Shown in pieces: positions 33,397-41,320 of a DNA stretch of 44,963 nucleotides. The stretch's first letter is position 1, and each line of letters starts with the position of its first letter. Source of the DNA: DASSLY01 sp035689185. Its GTDB lineage: Bacteria; Actinomycetota; Actinomycetes; Actinomycetales; Dermatophilaceae. The stretch spans positions 1 to 44,963 of the forward strand of contig DASSLY010000117.1 in the NCBI GenBank assembly GCA_035689185.1, in the 5' to 3' direction. The notes under the pieces were generated by a model. That model saw nothing but the letters and a program-made list of their open reading frames with translations, did not search any database and was not told where the DNA came from. The position numbers and the translations under genes are program-made.

Positions 33397-34908
33397 TCAG
33401 CAGGCCTCCTTGATCTCCACCAGCTGGTCACCCTCGACCGCCGGGTTGGGAGGCGCTGGCGTGGGCCTGGTCCCAGGTTTGGTGGTCCTGCCCGGGCTTG
33501 GGGTGGTCGTCGTCGGGGCGGGGGCCACGGAGGCGCGCAGCGCCCTGCGGACCATGGCCCGGATCGCGGCGAAGTCTGGGTCGGCCACGTTCACGTTGGT
33601 CGAGGTGAAGGGCAGGCTGCGGATGGCGCCGCGCTGCATTCGCTGGACCAGCTCGACCCAGGCCGGCAGCTGGTTCTGGGCGATGTCCACCTGGACGTTC
33701 TTCTTGGCCACCGAGGCCAGCGACGGGTAGCGGCCGAGCATGGCCACCGGATTGACCTGGTCGACCAGCGCCCCCACCATGCACCGCTGCCGGCGCATCC
33801 GGCTGAAGTCGTCCGTGGTGGCCCGCGAGCGGGAGTACCACAGCGCCTTGTACCCGTTCATGTGCTGCCGGCCCTTCTCAATCCAGCCGAGGATGCCGAC
33901 GATGCGGTGGTCGGCGGTGACCTCCCCACCGATCGGGATGCGCTCGCGCACGTTGATAGTGACCCCGCCCATGGCGTCGACCAGGGACTGGAAGCCGCGC
34001 AGGTCGATGACCACGGTGTTGTCGATGCGCAGGCCGAGCACTTCGGAGATGGCGTCCCGGGTGGCGGTCAGGCCCGGGTTGCGGTCACCGGGGAACAGGT
34101 TCGCCCGTGAACTCGCCTCTGTCCAGACAGCGTTCATCAAGCATGCGGCGCCGCAGTTGAAGCCGTTGGGCCAGATCCGGTGCAGCGGATCGTGTGCGGG
34201 GAAGGGCACCTTTTCCAGGTTGCGGGGCACCCCGAACAGCACGGTATTGCCGGTGTGCGTGTCGATGCTGGCCACGATCATCGAGTCGGTCCGCACCCCG
34301 ATCCGGTCGGCGCCGGAGTCGGAGCCGAGGAGCAGCACGTTGACGCGCGGGGTGTTCGCCCAGGGATCCTCGCGGGTGATCTCCGGCGTCGCCACCGAGG
34401 CGCTGGGGTTGCTGGGGACCACCACCGGCCCGGCGAACACCGTCTGCACCACGTCGTGCTGGATGTTGAGGTACCTGACCAGCTCTGCCGCCGGTGCCGC
34501 CACGAGCAGGCACATGAGCAGCGCGAACACCGTGGCCAGCAATCCCTGCCCCCGGCTGATCCGCTCTGGCCGCGTCGCGACCGCAGTCCAGATGATCGAC
34601 AGCACCCAGACCAGTGCGGCGACGGCGATGGCGATGGAGGCCAGGCGCAGCTGGTCGGGGCGGACCGCCAGGTCCAGCGCGGCCCGGACCAGCCCGCGGC
34701 GCCAGGCGAGGTACCCCAGCCCAGCCAGCGTCGCCGCGGTCAGGACGAGGAGCAGGCCGCCGGCCAGGCGACGGCCGGCGGCGGTCAGACCGGCACCAGG
34801 CACCAGCGTGCCGAGGAACGTCAGGCCATAGAATCGCCCCACACCACGACGGCGGTTTCGGCTGCGGGCGGCACGGGAGGGCGTGTCCCCGGCTGCCAGT
34901 TCGGCCAT
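33397..34908 (-). CDS. LytR-CpsA-Psr (LCP) family cell-wall ligase
   Basis: 503 residues. Three or four membrane helices in the first ~190 residues, then the extracellular LCP catalytic domain: NVLLLGSDSGADRIGVRTDSMIV, VPRNLEKVP, NAVWTEA, GLRIDNTVVIDLRGFQSLVDAMGG and YSRSRATTDDFSRMRRQ with the Asp and Arg residues that hold the polyprenyl pyrophosphate. Transfers glycopolymers from lipid carrier to peptidoglycan. Ends in a Pro/Thr-rich tail with a final Cys. ATG at 34908 is chosen for its AAGAGGAG site; a GTG-type start at 34965 would add 19 residues. Confidence 0.9.
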   Translation of the reverse strand: MAELAAGDTPSRAARSRNRRRGVGRFYGLTFLGTLVPGAGLTAAGRRLAGGLLLVLTAATLAGLGYLAWRRGLVRAALDLAVRPDQLRLASIAIAVAALVWVLSIIWTAVATRPERISRGQGLLATVFALLMCLLVAAPAAELVRYLNIQHDVVQTVFAGPVVVPSNPSASVATPEITREDPWANTPRVNVLLLGSDSGADRIGVRTDSMIVASIDTHTGNTVLFGVPRNLEKVPFPAHDPLHRIWPNGFNCGAACLMNAVWTEASSRANLFPGDRNPGLTATRDAISEVLGLRIDNTVVIDLRGFQSLVDAMGGVTINVRERIPIGGEVTADHRIVGILGWIEKGRQHMNGYKALWYSRSRATTDDFSRMRRQRCMVGALVDQVNPVAMLGRYPSLASVAKKNVQVDIAQNQLPAWVELVQRMQRGAIRSLPFTSTNVNVADPDFAAIRAMVRRALRASVAPAPTTTTPSPGRTTKPGTRPTPAPPNPAVEGDQLVEIKEAC

Positions 34909-35151
34909 GGCTCCTCTTGGTGGGTCTCGTGCTGCCCTCGGGCGGTCGAGTGCAGGCTGGATCATTGTGCACGCCAGTTGAGCGGCACATCACCTGTTCG
35001 ACGTCTGACCGTCACATTGGGTTGGCATGGCCGGCGGGCTCGCTTCGGGTTCGCCCCTTCGCGCTCTGGAGCCGCCGGCCGCTTTGTGCCCGCCCCGCCC
35101 CCGCCGGTAGCGTGTGCCCCGGCCCGTATGCCGCGTGTGCGCGTCGGGCGA

Positions 35152-35241
35152 GGAGGCGTCGCCTAGCCCGGTTTATGGCGCCCGCCTGCTAAGCGGGTTG
35201 AGGTTAAGCACCTCTCGCGGGTTCAAATCCCGCCGCCTCCG
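35152..35241 (+). tRNA. tRNA-Ser (anticodon GCT)
   Basis: Acceptor GGAGGCG/CGCCTCC; anticodon stem CCCGC/GCGGG with loop CTGCTAA gives GCT; a long variable arm (TTGAGGTTAAGCACCTC) and T arm GCGGGTTCAAATCCCGC. CCA is not encoded. Confidence 0.96.
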
Positions 35242-35255
35242 CACTGACCTGCGCA

Positions 35256-35290
35256 GACGCCGCCCCGGCCGACCAGGCCCGGGCGGCGTC
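35256..35290 (+). terminator. terminator of the tRNA-Ser(GCT) gene
   Basis: GACGCCGCCC (35256-35265) pairs with GGGCGGCGTC (35281-35290), a perfect 10-bp stem, 15 bases after the tRNA. Confidence 0.75.
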
Positions 35291-35682
35291 CGGCGGCCGG
35301 TCCCGGGCTCGAAGCCCCACCCGGCAAACGTCGTGGCGGCGGCTGAGGCAGCCCGGCCCGGGGCCAGTTCGGGCGACACCACCTACCCGCTCGGGGCTGA
35401 GCGCAAAGTCCGCCGAATGGACGCCCGTGTCTCCGCGACACCACTACCCGCTCGGGGCTGAGGTTCCGGCCATGGCCCTGGCGCTGGTGGCGCAGCCCCG
35501 CGAGGTCAGCGATCGCCCCCCGGCCGGAGACCGCGGCACCCTGACCCCGACCTTCTCCCCATCGCGCGCGGCCTAGCTGCGATTCCCACTTGACCATGCC
35601 AGTGGGCTGCGGGAGCATGCTTCGGGTTGCCCAAGTTTGTCCGACAATGAGTCGGGTTGGGCGCCACGAATGTGGGGTAGCC
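35291..35682. other. 392-base intergenic region with a direct repeat
   Basis: No believable gene. It contains two copies of a ~26-base sequence (GACACC-AC plus tacccgctcggggctgag) at 35375-35401 and 35437-35462, differing by one extra C, 62 bases apart. The promoter of the DUF1996 gene must lie towards the right end, where base composition falls. Confidence 0.6.
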
Positions 35683-36735
35683 GTGCGCTTCACCTTGCGG
35701 CGGAAAGCCGTGGTCCTAGCGGCGGTGCTGACGGCCGCGGCAGCGAGCCCCGGACAAGCCAACGCTCAGGGAATCGTGCACTGTGCCGGCAGCAACTCCT
35801 CGGGAATAGGCACTGGCGACGCCGCTAGCGTCGGCCTCGGCCAGGTCGACCCGATCGTGCAGCGTGGGACCCCGGTGTCATCGCATATGCATCAGTTCTT
35901 TGGCAGTACTCAGCTGCTGCAGCTGCGCCGGCCGGACCGGGCAAACTACACGGATCTGCAGAACTCTGCTGCGACGACGAGCTGTGACATCGCGACCGAC
36001 ACGGCGGCCTACTGGACGCCGCCGTTGTCGTTCAAGGCCACCGGCGCACTCGTGCCGGTAAGGCGGATGGAAGCCTACTACCTCGCCTGGAACAACACCC
36101 CGACTGACCCGGCCGGGACGACGAGACCGTTTCCAGCCGACCTGCGGATCGTCGCTGGTGACACAACGATGGCGGCGGCCACGCTTATGGACACCGGTCA
36201 CCTCAGCTGGTCCTGCGGCAATTTCAGCAACAAGTCGAATGTAGCCGGCTTCCGTTTCGCCACGCCCGCGGAGGCTCGCTGCGACCAGGCCCAGCTGCTG
36301 AAACCGGGGCATGGCAAGGTGCTCTTGACGGCGGCCGTCCAATTCCCGAGCTGTTGGGACGGGCTGCTGAACAATCATGCCGCCGACGGCAATACGGCTG
36401 ACTTCACCGGCGCGAGGTCGACGGGGGTCGTCAACCATCTCGCCTACGTCCAGGGAGAGAGATGCCCGGCGGGTTTCGGCCGGCATTTACCAACCCTGCG
36501 GGTGAACATATCCTGGAACTACGCCGGCGACGGCCGGGGTGTCCAGCTGTCTTCTGGACCGGGCTACACCCTGCATGGCGACTTCTTCAACACCTGGAAG
36601 CCGACCGGCTTGCAAGACATGGTCAGGACCTGCATCAACACCTCACTTACCGAGATCCAGGTCCACGAGCGGTTCCCCGGTATCTGCGGGCCACCGATCG
36701 TCGTGCCCGCGACACATCAAGCCCGCGCGTCCTGA
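35683..36735 (+). CDS. secreted DUF1996 protein
   Basis: 350 residues. A signal peptide is clear: basic RFTLRRK, hydrophobic core AVVLAAVLTAAAA and ANAQG cleavage region. The mature part has DUF1996 hallmarks SSHMHQFFGS, FPSCWDG, NHLAYVQGERCPAGF and LHGDFFNTW, with conserved His residues that may bind a metal or carbohydrate. At least six Cys suggest disulfides. Family function is unknown; members are secreted by actinobacteria and fungi. The GTG at 35683 gives the tidiest signal peptide; ATG at 35647 is possible. Composition is less GC-rich than the flanks, with more AT-ending codons, hinting at later acquisition. Confidence 0.82.
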   Translation: MRFTLRRKAVVLAAVLTAAAASPGQANAQGIVHCAGSNSSGIGTGDAASVGLGQVDPIVQRGTPVSSHMHQFFGSTQLLQLRRPDRANYTDLQNSAATTSCDIATDTAAYWTPPLSFKATGALVPVRRMEAYYLAWNNTPTDPAGTTRPFPADLRIVAGDTTMAAATLMDTGHLSWSCGNFSNKSNVAGFRFATPAEARCDQAQLLKPGHGKVLLTAAVQFPSCWDGLLNNHAADGNTADFTGARSTGVVNHLAYVQGERCPAGFGRHLPTLRVNISWNYAGDGRGVQLSSGPGYTLHGDFFNTWKPTGLQDMVRTCINTSLTEIQVHERFPGICGPPIVVPATHQARAS

Positions 36736-36759
36736 CGCGCAGCACGGAAGGAGACTCAG

Positions 36760-38022
36760 ATGTCGAACAGGAGGCGACTGGCGGTCGCCAGCGTTGTGGT
36801 CGTCATTGCCGCGGCACTCCCGGCACCGGCGGTCGGGGCCCCCTCGGGCAGGGTCGCGCTCGCGCCGGGAAACGGCAGCAGCATCGACCCCGCGGTCAGT
36901 CACGACGGGCGCTACGTCGCCTTCGCCTCGGATGCCTCCAACCTGGTGCCGGGTGACACGAACGGCGTGAGCGATGTCTTCGTCCGCGACCGGATGACGT
37001 CGACGACGCGCCGGGTGTCGGTGTCGAGTCGCGGCCGTGAGGCCCACGGCGCCAGCACCGATCCGGCGATATCCGCCGACGGGCGCTACGTCGTCTTCAC
37101 CTCGCAGGCCCCGAACCTGGTCGCGCACGACACCAACCAGGTCGCAGACGTCTTCGTCCGCGACACGAGGAACGGGACGACCCGGCGGGTCAGCGTCTCG
37201 AGCACCGGTGCTCAGGGCAACGACTCCTCCGAGATGCCAGACATCTCCGCCGACGGGAGCACCGTGGTCTTCGCGTCGCTGGCGAGCAACCTCATCCCCT
37301 CGGACACCAACGGCTCCATCGACGTCTTCCGGCACGTCCTCAGCACCGGCAGGACGGCGCGGGTCAGCGTCACGAACGCCGGTCGTCAGGGCAAGGGGTC
37401 GAGCTGGCAACCGGCGGTGTCGGGAAACGGCACTCGTGTCGCCTTCGAGTCCACCGCCGCGCTCACCCCACCTCCCGGGCCTGTCCTCGAAGGCTGGTAC
37501 GGGGTCCACGTGCGCGACACTGCAGCGCGCACGACGAGGCTGCTGCTGTGGGCTGACGGCGCTGCCGAATGCGGTCCCTTCTTCGGCCCGTCGTCGATCT
37601 CGGCGAACGGCCGCAGCGTGGTCACTGTCGTGATGCAAGGGTGCGACACGGACAAGCACGCCCTGACCCAGGTGCGGCTCGACGGGAAACCGGGTCATTC
37701 GTTCGACGCTCGCGACTTCTTCTACGGCTTCCTCTCTCCCGGCGCGCAGGACGCGACCGGCGCGTTGGTCGCCTATCACGAGGACAGCGACGGCGGCACA
37801 CCGGCGACGACTCGCAAGGTGATCGCGCTGAGGAACTGGGGCACCGGGGCCGAGCAGACGCTGGCCGTTACCAGTGCGGGCGGGGTCGACCTTTCCGGCG
37901 ACGGTCGCACCCTGGTCTTCTCGACGGGCGACGCCCTGGTGGGGTCCGACACCAATGCAACGGCCGACATCTACGTCTGGACGCCGTCGACTGGCGCGCT
38001 GCGCCTGATCAGCGGACACTGA
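36760..38022 (+). CDS. secreted TolB/PD40-type beta-propeller protein
   Basis: 420 residues with an N-terminal signal peptide (MSNRRR, then a hydrophobic core, ending APAVGAPSG). The body is a repeat of a ~50-residue blade with ISADGRYVVFTSQAPNLV-like strand, HDTNQVADVFVRD and TTRRVSVSS; about three close copies and further degenerate ones fill the protein. Such PD40/WD40-like propellers bind proteins or glycans outside the cell. GGAGA-type ribosome site (AAGGAGA) lies 8 bases before ATG. Only 24 bases after the DUF1996 gene, so both secreted proteins are probably made together. Function unknown. Confidence 0.85.
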   Translation: MSNRRRLAVASVVVVIAAALPAPAVGAPSGRVALAPGNGSSIDPAVSHDGRYVAFASDASNLVPGDTNGVSDVFVRDRMTSTTRRVSVSSRGREAHGASTDPAISADGRYVVFTSQAPNLVAHDTNQVADVFVRDTRNGTTRRVSVSSTGAQGNDSSEMPDISADGSTVVFASLASNLIPSDTNGSIDVFRHVLSTGRTARVSVTNAGRQGKGSSWQPAVSGNGTRVAFESTAALTPPPGPVLEGWYGVHVRDTAARTTRLLLWADGAAECGPFFGPSSISANGRSVVTVVMQGCDTDKHALTQVRLDGKPGHSFDARDFFYGFLSPGAQDATGALVAYHEDSDGGTPATTRKVIALRNWGTGAEQTLAVTSAGGVDLSGDGRTLVFSTGDALVGSDTNATADIYVWTPSTGALRLISGH

Positions 38023-38079
38023 CCGGCCGGTTCCGTCCGACCTTCGCCGGCCCGCCGGGGTACGGGCGCGCTGTCCGGA

Positions 38080-38232
38080 GTCCCCGCTTGCTGCTCGGAA
38101 CGGTACGGTTTGCCGGCCGTGGGGGCGCCAGACCGTACGAAATGGAGCAACAAGCGCGCGGGGACCCGCTTGCTGCCCGGAACGGGACGGCTCTACGGTC
38201 GAGTCCCCGCTTGCTGCTCGAAACGGGGCGGT
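38080..38232. repeat. cluster of four ~30-base repeats, one inverted
   Basis: The core gtccccgcttgctgctcg followed by GAACGG-ACGG occurs at 38080-38109 (+), 38161-38190 (+, first bases varied) and 38203-38232 (+). An inverted, looser copy lies at 38132-38165. The first and inverted copies can form a long imperfect hairpin. The cluster ends about 40 bases before the MFS gene, where a promoter and operators should be. Confidence 0.75.
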
Positions 38233-38271
38233 CTACCGGCGGTGCGCTCAGCCGCGGTCACAGGAGGTGGG

Positions 38272-39924
38272 ATGACCCGAACGGGCTCAGTCTCCGGAGA
38301 CGCTGCCGCCGCGGGCTCGGCGGCGTCGGCGACGGCTGACTCAGAGCCCTGGGCGCCGCTGCAACACAAGGCCTTTCGCTGGTTGTGGCTGGGGGTCCTG
38401 ATCAGCCTGACCGGCACCTGGATGCAGTCCGTCGGCGCGCAGTGGTTGCTCGTCGACGCGCCGAACGCCCCCGTCCTCGTCTCGCTGGTACAGGCTGCCA
38501 CCACGTTGCCGGTGATGCTGCTGGCGCTTCCCGGCGGTGTCCTGGCCGACTCGCTGGACCGGCGGTGGCTGCTCTTCAACACCCAGGCGTACTTCTTCAC
38601 CATCGGGATCCTGCTGGCCGTGCTCACCGCCGTCGGGCAGATGCCGCCGGCCCTGTTGCTCGTGTTCACCTTTCTCCTGGGCGTCGGCGCCGCGGTGCAG
38701 CTGCCGACCTGGGGCGCCACCCTTCCCGAGCTCGTGCCCAGGGCACAGCTGCGTGCGGCTTCCCGGCTGGACCTGGTCGGCGTCAACGTCTCGCGCGCCG
38801 TGGGGCCGGCCCTCGCGGGCGTGGTCATCGCCCACTTCGGCGGGGCACCTGTCGTGTTCGCGCTCAATGCGCTCTCCGTGGTCGCGCTGGCGATCGCCGT
38901 GCTGCGCTGGCGTGGCGGCGAAACGGAGCTACCGAGCCGGGAGCGATTCGTGCCGGCCTTGCGTGCCGGCGGCCGGTACATGTGGCACGAACCCGCAGCC
39001 CGGCGGATCCTGCTGCGTGCGGTCATCTTCCTCACGCCCGCGATGGCTCTCTGGGCGTTGCTGCCGCTCATCGCCAGCCAGCACCTGAGGCTGGGAGCCG
39101 ACGGGTATGGCGCGCTGTTCGCCGCGCTCGGCGTCGGCGCCATTCTCGGAGCGCTCGTGCTAGGACGGGTACGGAACACCCTGTCCACCAACGGGATCCT
39201 GGCGTGCGCCGGCGGGCTGTTCGCGGCGACGCTCGCGGTGGTTGTGCTGGTCCAGAGCTTTCCCGCAGCCGTCGCGACCCTGGTCGTCACCGGAGTCGGG
39301 TGGATGGCCGTGACCTCCACGTTGCAAGCCGAGCTCCAGCTAGTGCTTCCGCCCTGGGTGCGAGCCCGCGGCATGGCCATCTACATGGTCACCTTCACCG
39401 GCTCCCAGACGGTTGGCGCGCTGCTGTGGGGACTGGTCGCCACCAGGTACGGACTGCGGCCCGCGGTGCTTGCCGCGGCCGCGGCGGTGGCCGCGGCAAC
39501 CGCCTGCGGCCTGTTCCTGGCGGTGCCGGAGACCGGGCACCTCGACCCACAGCCGGTCGCCTACTGGGGTGATGCCCGGTTGAGCCTAAACCCAGAGCCG
39601 GGTGGTGGACCGGTGCTGGTCATCGTCCACTACACCGTTGCGGCGGAGCGGCAGCAGCCCTACCTGCAGGCGATGGACCAGCTCCGACGATCCCGGCGCC
39701 GCACCGGAGCGACCCGGTGGGAGCTCTACCGCGACGGCTTGCACCCCGACCACTTCGTCGAGGTCTTCCGGGTGGCCTCGTGGGAGGAGCACGAACGCCA
39801 GCACGCGGGCCGCCTCACCGCGACCGACCGGGTGGTCGAGGAGGCCGCGCTCGCGTTCTCCGATCCGCCGGCCCGAGCCGACCATCTGCTGCCACCCGAT
39901 ACCCCGAGCCCGGCGCCGGCCTGA
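38272..39924 (+). CDS. MFS exporter (MFS_3/EntS type) with C-terminal ABM-like domain
   Basis: 550 residues. About 12 membrane helices (residues 35-425) with MFS_3 (PF05977) marks: LWLGVLISLTGTWMQSVGAQW, LPGGVLADSLDRRWLL and LPELVPRAQLRAASRLD. The last ~110 residues form a soluble domain resembling antibiotic biosynthesis monooxygenases (VIVHYTVAAERQQPYLQAMDQL, GATRWELYRDG, FVEVFRVASWEEHERQH), a known tail of this family. Probably exports a siderophore, drug or metabolite. ATG at 38272 has AGGAGGTGGG just upstream. Preceded by a repeat cluster that may be regulatory. Confidence 0.9.
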   Translation: MTRTGSVSGDAAAAGSAASATADSEPWAPLQHKAFRWLWLGVLISLTGTWMQSVGAQWLLVDAPNAPVLVSLVQAATTLPVMLLALPGGVLADSLDRRWLLFNTQAYFFTIGILLAVLTAVGQMPPALLLVFTFLLGVGAAVQLPTWGATLPELVPRAQLRAASRLDLVGVNVSRAVGPALAGVVIAHFGGAPVVFALNALSVVALAIAVLRWRGGETELPSRERFVPALRAGGRYMWHEPAARRILLRAVIFLTPAMALWALLPLIASQHLRLGADGYGALFAALGVGAILGALVLGRVRNTLSTNGILACAGGLFAATLAVVVLVQSFPAAVATLVVTGVGWMAVTSTLQAELQLVLPPWVRARGMAIYMVTFTGSQTVGALLWGLVATRYGLRPAVLAAAAAVAAATACGLFLAVPETGHLDPQPVAYWGDARLSLNPEPGGGPVLVIVHYTVAAERQQPYLQAMDQLRRSRRRTGATRWELYRDGLHPDHFVEVFRVASWEEHERQHAGRLTATDRVVEEAALAFSDPPARADHLLPPDTPSPAPA

Positions 39925-39963
39925 CCGACAGCCTGACCCCGGGTCCTGCCGCGACCCACGGAT

Positions 39964-39983
39964 GCCGGTGTCACCGCACCGGC
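39964..39983. terminator. stem-loop between convergent MFS and glycosyltransferase genes
   Basis: GCCGGTG (39964-39970), loop TCACCG, CACCGGC (39977-39983). The loop contains the minus-strand stop codon of the glycosyltransferase gene. Only 46 bases separate the two convergent genes, so this is the only candidate terminator for both. Confidence 0.4.
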
Positions 39984-41320
39984 GAGACGGGCTGCAACTC
40001 GGGACGGATCCACCGGCGGAAGCAGAGGAACTTGGCGACGGTCGCGACCACGTTCGCCACCGCCACGACAAGGGTCTGCACGACCGCGCTCGCATCGAGG
40101 GCCACAAGGTTCAGCAACGCCAGCGCGCCGGCGGTCAGACTCCAGAACAGCAAGAACAGCGCCAGCCCCTGCAACTGGTGCCGGGCCGCGCCCCGGCGGC
40201 CGCGGACCCCGAAGGTCCAGCGCCGGTTCGCCCAGGTGTTGATGACGGTCGCGGCCAGCAGCCCGGCCACGTTTGCCAGCTGGGCGTCGAGCACTCCGGT
40301 CAGCACGCCGAACAGCCCAAGGTGCACCAGAGTGCTCAGCAGCCCGACCGTGCCGAACCGAAGCACCTGCCCGCCCACGTGCCCCACCGGCGCGCCGCGG
40401 CCGATCCGGCGACGGATCTGCGCGACCGGCAGGGTGCCGCGGGCCAGGCCCCGGCGCAGCCGCAGCACGCCGCGCAGGTCGGCGACCGCGGTGGTGACGA
40501 TGTCCACCCGGCTGTCGGGGTCGTCATACCAGTCGACGGGCACCTCGTGGATGCGCAGCCCGCTGCGCTCGGCCAGCACCAGCAGCTCGGTGTCGAAGAA
40601 CCAGCTGGTGTCCTCCACCAGGGGCAGCAGCTCGGCCGCGACGTCGGCCCGGATCGCCTTGAACCCGCACTGCGCGTCCCGGAACCGCGCGCCCACCATC
40701 GCCCGGAGCAGAAGGTTGTACCCGCGGGAGATGGCCTCCCGCTTCGCCCCGCGCACCACCCGGGCGCCATGGGCCAGCCGGCTTCCGATGGCCACGTCGG
40801 AGTGACCGGACATCAGCGGCGCCACCAGCGGCCAGAGGGCGTCCAGGTCGGTGGACAGGTCCACGTCCATGTAGGCCAGGATCGGGGCGTCCGAGGTGGA
40901 CCAGACCGCCTTCAACGCCCGCCCCCGCCCCTTCTCGGGCAGGTGCACGACACGCACCTCGGTATGCCGCTCCGCCAGATGCGTCGCGACCATGAAGGTC
41001 CGGTCGGTGCTCGCGTTGTCGGCGACGGTGATCCGGAACGGGTACGGGAAGGTCGTGTGCAGGTGCTCGCGCAGCCGCCCTACGCAGGCCGCGAGCGCGC
41101 CCTCCTCGTTGTAGACCGGGACCACCACGTCCAGGACGGGAACCGCCAACGAAGTGGTCGCGCCGGCCGCCGCGGCCGCCGGGCCGACCGCCACCCCCGC
41201 CGTCCCGGACCCTGCCGCCCCGGTCACCGCGCCGACCGCCGCCCCGGTCATTCCGGACCCCACTCCGGCCGACGCGTGGTCCGTGGGGACGGGGGCCGGT
41301 GCGTCGGCGAACGTGGTCAC
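39971..41320 (-). CDS. GT2 glycosyltransferase fused to GtrA-like membrane domain
   Basis: 449 residues. After a ~60-residue Ala/Gly/Pro-rich N-terminus comes a DPM1-like GT2 domain: LDVVVPVYNEEGAL, VADNASTDRT, YMDVDLSTDLDALWPL (DxD metal site), GSRLAHGARVVRG and RDAQCGFKAIRAD. The C-terminal ~130 residues hold four helices of a GtrA domain (FGTVGLLSTLVHLGLFGVL, NTWANRRWTF). Such proteins load a polyprenyl phosphate with a sugar and flip it outward. GTG at 41320 overlaps the stop of the preceding membrane glycosyltransferase (GTGA); the longer open frame upstream is a shadow of that gene. It probably supplies lipid-linked sugar to that partner. Confidence 0.9.
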   Translation of the reverse strand: MTTFADAPAPVPTDHASAGVGSGMTGAAVGAVTGAAGSGTAGVAVGPAAAAAGATTSLAVPVLDVVVPVYNEEGALAACVGRLREHLHTTFPYPFRITVADNASTDRTFMVATHLAERHTEVRVVHLPEKGRGRALKAVWSTSDAPILAYMDVDLSTDLDALWPLVAPLMSGHSDVAIGSRLAHGARVVRGAKREAISRGYNLLLRAMVGARFRDAQCGFKAIRADVAAELLPLVEDTSWFFDTELLVLAERSGLRIHEVPVDWYDDPDSRVDIVTTAVADLRGVLRLRRGLARGTLPVAQIRRRIGRGAPVGHVGGQVLRFGTVGLLSTLVHLGLFGVLTGVLDAQLANVAGLLAATVINTWANRRWTFGVRGRRGAARHQLQGLALFLLFWSLTAGALALLNLVALDASAVVQTLVVAVANVVATVAKFLCFRRWIRPELQPVSPVR

